A DNA stretch of 9,040 bases. Origin: Methylococcaceae bacterium UBA7658. Its GTDB lineage: Bacteria; Pseudomonadota; Gammaproteobacteria; Methylococcales; Methylomonadaceae. A program made the translations under genes and the position numbers. Where the stretch lies: the NCBI GenBank assembly GCA_002483425.1, contig DLHW01000009.1, positions 1 to 9,040 on the forward strand, written 5' to 3'. Below, piece after piece: positions 1 to 6,404 of this stretch (position 1 is its first letter; each line of letters opens with the position of its first letter). A model generated the notes under the pieces. The model worked only from the letters and a program-made list of their open reading frames with translations. It did not search any database and had not been told where the DNA came from.

Positions 1-374
1 GATGGCAGCACCATGTTGATGGGGAAATAATTCCACATGTGGTACGCAAAGATTCGGGCAATCCAGGTGCCTATCGACAAACAGGCAACACACAAGGTTG
101 CACCTAAAGGCAGGCGGAAATTAGTCCACAACACGGCTTGCACTGCCGCCGGAAAGGTAATGCCGATAAGGGGCGTGACCGCTGGCCACCATTGCCTGTC
201 CTTCCAGTCCACCCAGAAATCCCAGTCGCCAACAGTAAGGGCAAAATGCAGGTGAAATGAACCAATAAAGAGAAATAAAGCCAGTACCAGGACAAGATAA
301 TCGTAAGCGCGGGCGATCCGCGCCTTTTCCCCGGTATAAGGCCGAAAAGTTCGGGTTGAAAGATTGGCTGACAT
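1..374 (-). CDS. pmoA: PmoA/AmoA/PxmA-family copper monooxygenase subunit A, 5' part only (runs off left edge)
   Basis: This is the N-terminal half of the membrane-integral A subunit of a copper membrane monooxygenase. Reading leftward from ATG at 374 gives 124 codons with no stop, so the gene continues outside the window. The family hallmark GDWDFW lies at residues 49-54, followed by DWKDRQWWP (56-64), FPAAVQ (74-79), RLPLGAT (87-93) and a FPIN motif (117-120). Hydrophobic segments start near residue 26. An AGGAG ribosome binding site sits 7-8 bases before the ATG. The WKDRQWWP.VTP stretch resembles AmoA/PxmA more than the WKDRRLW form of canonical Methylococcus PmoA, as I recall it. By-eye alignment with the complete subunit A at 5606-6349 gives about two thirds identity over 85 core residues, so it is a paralogue and not a recent duplicate. 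The next gene, B or otherwise, lies outside the window, so pmo versus pxm type is unresolved. Confidence 0.93.
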   Translation of the reverse strand, partial: MSANLSTRTFRPYTGEKARIARAYDYLVLVLALFLFIGSFHLHFALTVGDWDFWVDWKDRQWWPAVTPLIGITFPAAVQAVLWTNFRLPLGATLCVACLSIGTWIARIFAYHMWNYFPINMVLP

Positions 375-619
375 CGTGAGTCTCCTAAACGAATAATGAG
401 CGTGAATTTAAAAGCGCGTGCCTTAAGGCTAAATACCTCAAGAGGGAGGGACAAAATTTAACCCCTTCGGCTCGCTTGCTAATAACTTAGAGAATCGCTG
501 TGCGTTTGTGAAATGTTATAAATTCATGGCATCATTTAAGTGATTCATAGCGGTATCCATCGGGTTTTCGGCTACCATAGCACTGTAAGTCTTACCGAAA
601 CATTCTGATAAGCCGTGGT
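375..619. promoter_or_regulatory. Divergent control region between the partial pmoA-type gene and lysR
   Basis: This 245-bp stretch has no convincing ORF and must carry the promoters of both divergent genes. Two palindromes stand out. GCCTTAAGGC is a perfect 10-bp palindrome at 420-429, about 46 bp upstream of the pmoA-type start. ATCATTTAAGTGAT at 531-544 is a 14-bp palindrome with one mismatched pair, roughly midway between the genes. Its dyad form is compatible with a LysR-type site, since LysR regulators commonly bind next to their own divergent promoter, but assigning it to this LysR is inference. I found no strong sigma70 -35/-10 pair on either strand. Confidence 0.45.
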
Positions 620-1534
620 ATGTCCAATTTAAGAACCTTTGACCTCAACCTTTTAGTGGCCTTCGACGTGCTGATGCGGGAGTTGAACGTCACCCGTGCA
701 GCGGAGCAGATGTTCATCACCCAATCGGCGATGAGCCATACCTTGCACAAGCTCAGGCAGCAACTGGATGATCCGTTGCTGGTAAAAACACCTTCCGGCA
801 TGAAGCCGACGGAACGGGCGTTGGCCTTGATCGATCCGGTCAGGGCGTTATTGGCAGATACCGAACGGCTCATCCAACCACCGTTGGAATTTGAAGCGGC
901 AACCAGCCAGCGACGTTTTGTGCTTGCCGCCACTGATTACATTGAATTCCTGTTAATGCCCGAGTTGTCAGGCCTTATCGAAAAAATTGCGCCCGGCATC
1001 GACCTACATGTCAAGCGCACCGAAACCTCATTTCCGGTCACGCCATTGGAAAACGGCAGCCTTGATGTGGTGCTGGGTTTTGAATCGGTGTTGAACCCGC
1101 CTGCCCATTTGCACCGCCAGTATCTGTTTAGCGACAGCATGGCGTGCGTGGTCAGGCAAGATCATCCATTGATAAGCAAGCCACCCTCCCTAGAAGAATT
1201 TGTGGCTGTCCCGCACATGCTGATTTCACGGACGGGCAGCAACGTCGGCATCATCGACCAAGAATTGGCCGAGCTGGGCTTGGAAAGGCGCATCAAGCTC
1301 ATCGTGCCGCACTTTCTGTCTGCGCCGTTGATCGTCGCCAAAACCGATATGATCTTGTCACTCCCGTACCGGATTGCCGAACAGTTTACCAAAATCGCAC
1401 CGCTTGCCATCTTTCCCGTGCCTATAGAACTGCCAGACTACGACTTATGCATGATCTGGCATCCCTTGCGTGACAAAGACCCTGTCCATCAATGGCTGCG
1501 GGACAAAGTTATTGCAATATGCCGAAATATATAA
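620..1534 (+). CDS. LysR-family transcriptional regulator
   Basis: The 304-residue protein has the full length and layout of a LysR-type regulator. An N-terminal winged helix-turn-helix spans about residues 7-65, with the recognition region near NVTRAAEQ and TQSAMSHTLHKLR (23-46) followed by DPLLVKTPSGMKPT. An effector-binding domain of the periplasmic-binding fold runs from about residue 95 to the end. The N-terminus FDLNLLVAFDVL is typical of the NodD/LeuO-like branch and supports the ATG at 620, although no clear Shine-Dalgarno precedes it. The gene is divergent from the partial pmoA-type gene and convergent with the DUF1993/SDR group, so either neighbour could be its target. The divergent arrangement favours the pmoA-type side. 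The ligand cannot be inferred. Confidence 0.93.
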   Translation: MSNLRTFDLNLLVAFDVLMRELNVTRAAEQMFITQSAMSHTLHKLRQQLDDPLLVKTPSGMKPTERALALIDPVRALLADTERLIQPPLEFEAATSQRRFVLAATDYIEFLLMPELSGLIEKIAPGIDLHVKRTETSFPVTPLENGSLDVVLGFESVLNPPAHLHRQYLFSDSMACVVRQDHPLISKPPSLEEFVAVPHMLISRTGSNVGIIDQELAELGLERRIKLIVPHFLSAPLIVAKTDMILSLPYRIAEQFTKIAPLAIFPVPIELPDYDLCMIWHPLRDKDPVHQWLRDKVIAICRNI

Positions 1535-1563
1535 ATGGCTTTTAGCCTTATGTTTTCGGCATA
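1518..1563. terminator. Long hairpin over the lysR stop codon, possible terminator
   Basis: TATGCCGAAA (1518-1527) and TTTCGGCATA (1554-1563) are perfect 10-bp inverted arms. A smaller inner stem, GGC-TTTTA-GCC, lies between them around 1537-1547. The left arm lies inside the last codons of lysR. No run of T follows on either strand, so this is not a classical intrinsic terminator. A bidirectional stop or 3'-end stabiliser between convergent genes is the likeliest role. Confidence 0.45.
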
Positions 1564-1619
1564 GTTAACTCCCCTGGCGCACTCAAGAGTATGCCTAAAA
1601 TGACCTGCCGCCAGCTATT

Positions 1620-2126
1620 TTAAAATCCGCCCAAATAATCCAGTTTGCCTAGCTCAACCCCGTTATGGCGCAAGATTGCGTAAGTGGTGGTGATATGGAA
1701 ATAAAGATTGGGTAGCACAAAATTAAGTAGGTAAGGCAATCCAATAAAATTTCTGTCAATCCCGCGTATCTTAAAAGTGATGGGTCGGTCTTCGCTATTA
1801 TTGATTTGCTCAGGGCTAAGGCTTTAGACAAAAGCGATGGTCTTGGCTATCCGCGCTTGTAAGTCGGCAAACGTGGATTCATTGTCTTCATAGTTTGGTA
1901 CTTCCAATCCAGCCAAACGGGCAGCGCATCCTTTAGCCATATCAGTGGCTATTTGCACTTGCTTGCTCAGAGGGTACATATCCGGTGCCAACCGGTAATT
2001 TATGAAGACCCACTGGTCAATGTTATTAGCTTTTGCGTGGGCATCGCCTTTTTCGAGTATTGCTGACAAGTTGCCCAGCATTTTTAGAAAAACAGGGATT
2101 GAAGCTTGGTACATATCAATAGACAT
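1620..2126 (-). pseudogene. DUF1993 family protein, interrupted by an in-frame stop codon
   Basis: Read from ATG 2126, the frame begins MSIDMYQASIPVFLKML, a typical DUF1993 start. It stops after 100 codons at TAA 1824-1826 (...AKTIAFV-stop). The same frame then continues without shift for 67 more codons to TAA 1620-1622. That part reads SLSPEQIN, ITFKIRG, FIGLPYLLNFVLPNLYFH, TTTYAILRHNGVELGKLDYLG, which I recognise as the expected DUF1993 C-terminus. Removing the one stop gives about 168 residues, the usual family length. A single base change, for example GAA to TAA, would explain it. Start choice: a GGAG at 2133-2136 is six bases from ATG 2126 but only three from ATG 2129. DUF1993 has no firmly known function. 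The gene starts 26 bp after the SDR stop and is probably co-transcribed with it. A real nonsense mutation and a sequencing error cannot be told apart here. Confidence 0.85.
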
Positions 2127-2152
2127 CATTTTCTCCGTAAAAAGGCGCAATA

Positions 2153-2869
2153 TCAACTAGCCGCAAACTGGCGTTCCAATGCTTTGGGGTCTTTCGCCCA
2201 TACTTCGCTTATTTGTAAGGAATATGGGTCTGGATAAATATCCTCCCGGTCAGCAATAATGCCTGCAACAATGTTTTCAGCAGTGACCAATGCACTCGTT
2301 TTCAGCAACTCCAATCCTTTGGCCATATCAGTATCAATAGGCCCCGGAAAAACGCCATGCACCGAAATGTTTTTTGCTTTTAATTCTGCCCGCATCGCTT
2401 GGGTCGCCGAGAACAGCGCCGCTTTAGATGCGCAATAGCCCGCGACACCTGCCATGCTGGCGAGACTGAGGACGGAAAGCAGGTTGACAATGGTTCCCCC
2501 GCCCTGTTCCTCGAGTACGGGAACAAAGCTCCGGGACAGGTTCAACGTGCCAAAATAATTGACCGCCATGTCCAGTTTAAGTAAGTCGCTTCCTCCCGAT
2601 ACCACGCTTGCGTAAGACAATACCCCGGCATTGTTTATTAAAAAATCCACATCTTGGGCCTGGGCAACAGCTTGTTGGATTTGGACTGGATCGCCTATAT
2701 CCAATTTGACGGGTTCAACCCGGCTATCGTTGAAGTCTGGCAGGTCTTCAGGTCGCCTTGCCGCCGCGTATATTTTCCTGACAGGATGTTTAAGTAAGGC
2801 TTCAACTAGGGCTTTACCGATGCCTCGATTAGAGCCAGTTACAAGGATGGTTTTGTTATCGAGTTTCAT
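2153..2869 (-). CDS. Short-chain dehydrogenase/reductase (SDR), classical type
   Basis: The 238-residue protein is a classical SDR: a single Rossmann domain that oxidises or reduces alcohol/carbonyl groups with NAD(P)(H) in the cytoplasm. The cofactor motif TGSNRGIG is at residues 11-18. AARR (36-39) after the second strand suggests an NADP(H) preference. D57, NNAG (79-82), N104, S132 and the YxxxK pair Y145/K149 complete the catalytic set, and PGPIDTDM (175-182) is the usual post-catalytic loop. The ATG at 2869 is preceded by AAGGAAT at good spacing. It lies between the AhpD-like gene (101 bp upstream) and the broken DUF1993 gene (26 bp downstream), all on one strand. The substrate is unknown. 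A role in handling alcohols or aldehydes from the nearby monooxygenase is possible but unsupported by sequence alone. Confidence 0.94.
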   Translation of the reverse strand: MKLDNKTILVTGSNRGIGKALVEALLKHPVRKIYAAARRPEDLPDFNDSRVEPVKLDIGDPVQIQQAVAQAQDVDFLINNAGVLSYASVVSGGSDLLKLDMAVNYFGTLNLSRSFVPVLEEQGGGTIVNLLSVLSLASMAGVAGYCASKAALFSATQAMRAELKAKNISVHGVFPGPIDTDMAKGLELLKTSALVTAENIVAGIIADREDIYPDPYSLQISEVWAKDPKALERQFAAS

Positions 2870-2942
2870 CGTTATTCCTTAAAAAGATTGATCTATATGA
2901 ATTGACTGCTCAAAATAAGTTCTTTATTCACGGGTGCTTGAA

Positions 2943-2960
2943 TTGGATATGTTGATCCAA
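2943..2960. promoter_or_regulatory. Inverted repeat TTGGAT-N6-ATCCAA upstream of the SDR gene
   Basis: The perfect 6-bp arms TTGGAT (2943-2948) and ATCCAA (2955-2960) are separated by six bases. The repeat sits 10 bp past the stop of the AhpD-like gene and about 74 bp before the SDR start. It could be an operator for SDR/DUF1993, perhaps for the nearby LysR, or a small transcript hairpin. No T-run follows, so terminator function is doubtful. Confidence 0.35.
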
Positions 2961-2970
2961 CAAGATTGCG

Positions 2971-3453
2971 TCATCCTATACTCAATCTTCGATTAAGTCC
3001 GGCACCCAGCGCGAGGCGGTTAATACAATTGACAACCGAACATAAGCAGACCAAGTCGAGTACATCGCGTTCACTCCAACCCGCGGCAAAAATTGGCTCA
3101 ACATCGGCATCATTAATCTGCCCTGGGGTTAACGTCAGTTTTTTTATAAACGTCAATATTGGCGTTAATTTCCCAAGTGTTAAGGTTTTTTTCTTGCTTG
3201 CATTCGATTGATTGATGTCCTGCCCATCAACAACCACATAAGATGCAAATCCCTCAAGGGTTAAACCACCGGAATCTGGATCATTCAATGCAGAGACATA
3301 CGTAATGATCATTTCCTGTACCCCTTTATTTAACGCAGAGCCATTATTTTTGCTGTCCTCCAATAGCTTGAACAACAAAATGCCCCGACGCGGATATTTT
3401 GCAAGCAACTCTTTGAAATTTGGGCGTTCTGGAATTGCTGATAGAATTGACAC
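2971..3453 (-). CDS. AhpD/carboxymuconolactone decarboxylase-like protein lacking the CxxCxxxH centre
   Basis: The 160-residue protein aligns with the AhpD-like/peroxidase-related CMD family. LNKGVQEMIITYVSALND (41-58) matches the helix just before the redox motif. KLTPILTFIKKLTLTP (95-110) and DVEPIFAAGWSERDVLDLV (117-135) match the C-terminal half. In active members ALND is followed by CxxCxxxH. Here the aligned residues 59-66 read PDSGGLTL, so both cysteines and the histidine are absent. Spacing between ALND and KLTPIL appears unchanged, so this looks like substitution and not deletion. It is unlikely to be a working thiol peroxidase or alkylhydroperoxide reductase. The GTG start at 3453 is fixed by an AAGGAG (3459-3464) five bases away. 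It lies 111 bp downstream of pxmC, in the same direction. Confidence 0.8.
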   Translation of the reverse strand: MSILSAIPERPNFKELLAKYPRRGILLFKLLEDSKNNGSALNKGVQEMIITYVSALNDPDSGGLTLEGFASYVVVDGQDINQSNASKKKTLTLGKLTPILTFIKKLTLTPGQINDADVEPIFAAGWSERDVLDLVCLCSVVNCINRLALGAGLNRRLSIG

Positions 3454-3458
3454 TTATT

Positions 3459-3464
3459 CTCCTT
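3459..3464 (-). promoter_or_regulatory. Shine-Dalgarno AAGGAG fixing the GTG start of the AhpD-like gene
   Basis: On the minus strand a full AAGGAG lies five bases before GTG 3453. No ATG in this frame near the N-terminus has comparable support. Confidence 0.7.
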
Positions 3465-3536
3465 TGACGCTTATTAACAATTTGTAAGGTAATAACAAGG
3501 TCGGGCATTCAACGTAAAATCGGTCTCAAGATAGCC

Positions 3537-3559
3537 ATTCCCTCACCGAATGAGAGAAT
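3537..3559 (-). terminator. Hairpin with UUCG-type loop just after pxmC
   Basis: In the leftward transcript ATTCTCTCA pairs with TGAGGGAAT across a TTCGG loop. This gives nine pairs, one of them G-U, starting five bases past the pxmC stop. No long U-run follows. It could be a weak terminator or attenuator, or a 3' stabilising structure separating pxmABC from the AhpD-like/SDR/DUF1993 genes. Confidence 0.5.
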
Positions 3560-3564
3560 CAACC

Positions 3565-4341
3565 TTACTGGTTTTCCAGAGCAAATTTGTCCAGCAACAC
3601 CGACATACGTGCGATGATTTGTAGGATCGTACCTTCTAGTGCCAAGGCGAACCAGACTGAAATCACGAAACCGTAATGCACGGGCGAGGCGAAGAGTTCC
3701 TCCCTAAACCAAAAGGTATGCCCCCATTCGTTGTAACCGACTGACGGCAAGAGCATGAATGGGCCGACAACCGCCAAAGTCAACGGCACCGATATTTTTT
3801 TCTCGTACAACGGCAGCCTTGTTCGTGCATACAGCCAAAGCCCCATACCCAAAATTGTGTAAAGCGGAAAGCCCAGGTAAAACACCACGATATGATTTGG
3901 AGTGAACGGCGTGTCACGCACGGCGGCCTGATGCCAGGCATTGTCCTGTTCCCCAAAATAACTGCCCGCCCAATACACCGCCATGCCGTAAACCCCGCCC
4001 CACATGATGAAAGTAAAATAACGGGTGATTTCTTCGCGGATAGACAAGGCTTGCATGTGCTTGTCGCGGGTCAACCACAGGTAGCTGGCGACTGCAATTA
4101 CGAAAATAACCTCAAAGGTTATTTCTATATAAAACAGCCTGCGCCAATACACATCAAATATCGGCATGGTTGAATCCAATCCGGTATCCATCGCATAAGC
4201 GCCCTGATACAGCCGAATGCCGACGTACATGGCACACACCGCGAAAAGGGCAAGTAAGTATTTATAACCATCGCGCAAATACCAATAAGGGCTAGGGCTA
4301 GTAGATAAAATGGCTTTTATTTCTGATGTTTGGGTTGACAT
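3565..4341 (-). CDS. pxmC: Copper membrane monooxygenase subunit C (PmoC/AmoC/PxmC family)
   Basis: The 258-residue polytopic inner-membrane subunit is where recent structures place the CuC/CuD sites of particulate methane monooxygenase. Ligands can be matched by motif to Methylococcus numbering. EQD..WH gives D133 and H137 (Asp156, His160), and FTPNH gives H150 (His173). NEWGH gives N204 and H208 (Asn227, His231), and the ASPVH motif gives H222 (His245). All are present, so the subunit looks catalytically competent. Hydrophobic segments lie at about residues 27-45, 70-90, 107-127, 150-171, 184-200 and 222-245. It is shorter than Methylococcus PmoC at the N-terminus. GAGGTG precedes the ATG by six bases. 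It is the last of the A-B-C trio, 25 bp after pxmB. The symbol pxm follows gene order; subunit C alone does not prove the subtype. Confidence 0.95.
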   Translation of the reverse strand: MSTQTSEIKAILSTSPSPYWYLRDGYKYLLALFAVCAMYVGIRLYQGAYAMDTGLDSTMPIFDVYWRRLFYIEITFEVIFVIAVASYLWLTRDKHMQALSIREEITRYFTFIMWGGVYGMAVYWAGSYFGEQDNAWHQAAVRDTPFTPNHIVVFYLGFPLYTILGMGLWLYARTRLPLYEKKISVPLTLAVVGPFMLLPSVGYNEWGHTFWFREELFASPVHYGFVISVWFALALEGTILQIIARMSVLLDKFALENQ

Positions 4342-4366
4342 GATTCACCTCTATTTTAGGGTTTGA

Positions 4367-5590
4367 TTAATTAGTGCCGAAGTCAGGTATGACTGGCGCA
4401 GAAATACTGGCTAAATAGCGTTCGCCTGTGTTGTCATAGAAAAACAACATCGCCCCAAAATTGCTGTCGGTGTCCTTGGTTATGCTGGCCAGTTTTTGGT
4501 TGTGCCAAGCGACATCCGTTGCTTTAACAGTAAGAGTGGCCGTTGCTCCAGGGGAAATGGCGGAGCTAGGCTGTACGTCCAAGCCATTTTCAACCGCAAG
4601 CTCTTTGGGATAATTGCTGTCAAAACGCTGCAACGCCGGATTAAAAAACCGCAAGGTCGCCGAGTTGAGTTCGCCCAGTTCGACTGGCTTATCGGACTTA
4701 TTGGTGACTTCCATTGTAAGTTGCAAGGAACGCTGGACGACCCTGTAAGTGGCCCGTTTAATTTTGACGGCAACATCATGTTTCATCGGCAGCGGCTCAA
4801 TTTCGGCGCGGCCTGTTTGCAAGGGGATACTTTCTGGGTATTTCTGGTCGGCATGGACGAAAGAGGCGGTTATCAATACCAATGTGCCAATAATGCCGAA
4901 GCCGCCGATTTTACGGTCCAATGGCGTAATTAAAGCGTCTTCATCACCGGCAAGGGTTTGTTTGTAGCGAGGTATAAACATAGGACGGCGTAGCCACCAT
5001 AGCAACCATAAAGCGGCTATTCCCAACCAGACCAAATGCCATAAGATGCCATTGGCCGTGCCGTAGGTTTCCAAATCGACAGTTTCACCAGCGAGGGTCG
5101 TGACCGGGTTCTTGAAATCTGCCGCCACACCTTGCACGTCTATCCACATCCCTGGCCCCACAATCACGCCGATGTCCCGCAAGTTCATCATGGGATGGAT
5201 GTGATAACGCCCTGGCACACGGCCTTTAAGCACCAGCTTGAAGTCATAATCGCCACCCAGCTTCAAGGCCATCGAGTTATTGAGGATAGCCCCATTGATA
5301 TAGGTGGCGGTACGCACCAATACTGGCGTAGGTATCGCCAAATTAAGGAAGGCGGAATCGGGCTTCACCATCGCGTTCGGCCAATCCTCGGCGACATGAA
5401 ACCGTCCACTTAAGACAATTTCTTGATTCACATCCACCGTGTTCTTCGACCATTGGATATCGTACCATTGGATCGTCCGCATCCGTATGAAGGGTTCCAG
5501 TGCACGTTCCCCGTGGGCAAAGAGTTCGGGACTGAACAGCAATAGGCCAAGTAGCCCAAACTTAATGATTCGCTTGGTTATTATTTTCAT
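4367..5590 (-). CDS. pxmB: Copper membrane monooxygenase subunit B (PmoB/AmoB/PxmB family)
   Basis: The 407-residue protein has a signal peptide (1-25), a periplasmic cupredoxin domain (about 26-165), two membrane helices (about 182-200 and 228-247) and a second periplasmic cupredoxin domain (about 265-405). Cleavage after ELFA would leave H26 as the mature N-terminus. H26 with H130 and H132 (GRYHIHPMM) matches the CuB ligands His33/His137/His139 of Methylococcus PmoB. RMRTIQWYDIQW places Gln41 where Methylococcus has His48, while His65 (FHVAEDWP) matches His72, so the bis-His copper site is incomplete. IVGPGMWI, NPVTTLAGETVDLETYG and RRPMFIPR are strong family matches. It starts 15 bp after pxmA and ends 25 bp before pxmC, which indicates one transcript. 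GAGG and AAGG lie just before the ATG. Confidence 0.95.
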   Translation of the reverse strand: MKIITKRIIKFGLLGLLLFSPELFAHGERALEPFIRMRTIQWYDIQWSKNTVDVNQEIVLSGRFHVAEDWPNAMVKPDSAFLNLAIPTPVLVRTATYINGAILNNSMALKLGGDYDFKLVLKGRVPGRYHIHPMMNLRDIGVIVGPGMWIDVQGVAADFKNPVTTLAGETVDLETYGTANGILWHLVWLGIAALWLLWWLRRPMFIPRYKQTLAGDEDALITPLDRKIGGFGIIGTLVLITASFVHADQKYPESIPLQTGRAEIEPLPMKHDVAVKIKRATYRVVQRSLQLTMEVTNKSDKPVELGELNSATLRFFNPALQRFDSNYPKELAVENGLDVQPSSAISPGATATLTVKATDVAWHNQKLASITKDTDSNFGAMLFFYDNTGERYLASISAPVIPDFGTN

Positions 5591-5605
5591 TGCCTTATCC
5601 TCGGA

Positions 5606-6349
5606 TCAAAACTTGTCGATAAAACGGGTGGTCGAAAACAGCTTACCGATATACGACCATAACGCATACAGCGGTACAGCAAGCACGGCGGCACAAAATG
5701 CGGATAGCGGCGTTGCATACGTGTCGTAAGTACGCAGGACACCCCTTTCGATGATGCGGAGATATTCCGGGACACCCGGGCGGATATAGCTGTAACCCGA
5801 CACATCCGCCAAGGTCATCAACGAACCGTTATATTCCACAGGCTGGTGGAAAGGCGCAAAGATTGCCCAATTGGCAGGGTAAAACACGGCAGCGAACAAC
5901 ATGCCGCCCAAGATGGCCGTGACAAAAAAACTACGGCTGGTCAGCAAGACAAAATCCAGCAATAAGGCACCCGGAATCAGCGTTGCCGGTAATACAAGGT
6001 TAATGGGGTAATTCGTCCAGAGGTGATAGGCAAACCAACGGGTAATCGCCATCCCCAACAACAAACAAACCGTGCAAACCGTCGCCCCAATCGGCAAACG
6101 CAGATGCTTCCATAAGCCATACTGGATAGCTGCCGGAAAGCTGATGCCCATCAGCGGCGTCACGATCGGCCACCATTGGCGGTCTTTCCAATCCAGCCAG
6201 AAATCCCAGTCGCCCACGGTCAAGATCATCGACAAGTGGTAAGTGCCGATGATGACCAACAAAATTGGAATCAATAATATAAAATCGAATGTTCGTGAAA
6301 TCTTTGCAATTTCAGCGGCTCTGCTTATAGCTGTGGATTGAGAAACCAT
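5606..6349 (-). CDS. pxmA: Copper membrane monooxygenase subunit A (PxmA-like)
   Basis: The 247-residue integral-membrane A subunit has the same length as Methylococcus PmoA. GDWDFW is at residues 46-51, with WKDRQWWP (54-61), FPAAIQ (71-76), RLPIGAT (84-90), YPIN (114-117), FYPANW (156-161), VEYNG (171-175) and PEYLRIIE (194-201), all family landmarks. WKDRQWWP is AmoA/PxmA-like, whereas VEYNG is PmoA-like. The N-terminal 40 residues and the C-terminus diverge from the other copy at 1-374. GAGGTG precedes ATG 6349. It is first of the A-B-C trio, the order described for pxmABC. The propeller gene ends 55 bp upstream with no terminator between, so a joint transcript is likely. Subunit A contributes to the membrane core; the substrate cannot be read from it directly. 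Confidence 0.95.
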   Translation of the reverse strand: MVSQSTAISRAAEIAKISRTFDFILLIPILLVIIGTYHLSMILTVGDWDFWLDWKDRQWWPIVTPLMGISFPAAIQYGLWKHLRLPIGATVCTVCLLLGMAITRWFAYHLWTNYPINLVLPATLIPGALLLDFVLLTSRSFFVTAILGGMLFAAVFYPANWAIFAPFHQPVEYNGSLMTLADVSGYSYIRPGVPEYLRIIERGVLRTYDTYATPLSAFCAAVLAVPLYALWSYIGKLFSTTRFIDKF

Positions 6350-6404
6350 GTTGTCACCTCATTAAAATGAAATAGTTACGTAGATAAAGTTTGGATAATG
6401 TGGG

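Noticed and set aside
1144..1473. 109-codon plus-strand ORF inside lysR
   Set aside because: It overlaps the intact LysR effector domain in another frame and has low-complexity Arg/His-rich shadow composition.
1649..1831. Apparent 60-residue minus-strand ORF after the DUF1993 stop
   Set aside because: It is in a different frame from the DUF1993 continuation, which reads as clear family sequence through the same bases, so it is a shadow.
3230..3285. Compensated double frameshift hiding a CxxC in the AhpD-like gene
   Set aside because: Another frame reads CILCGC there but is flanked by stops and does not align with the family; the in-frame spacing already fits.
3892..4933. Plus-strand ORFs of 93 and 145 codons opposite pxmC and pxmB
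   Set aside because: They are antisense to strongly conserved Cu-MMO genes, lack ribosome sites and show no recognisable family pattern.
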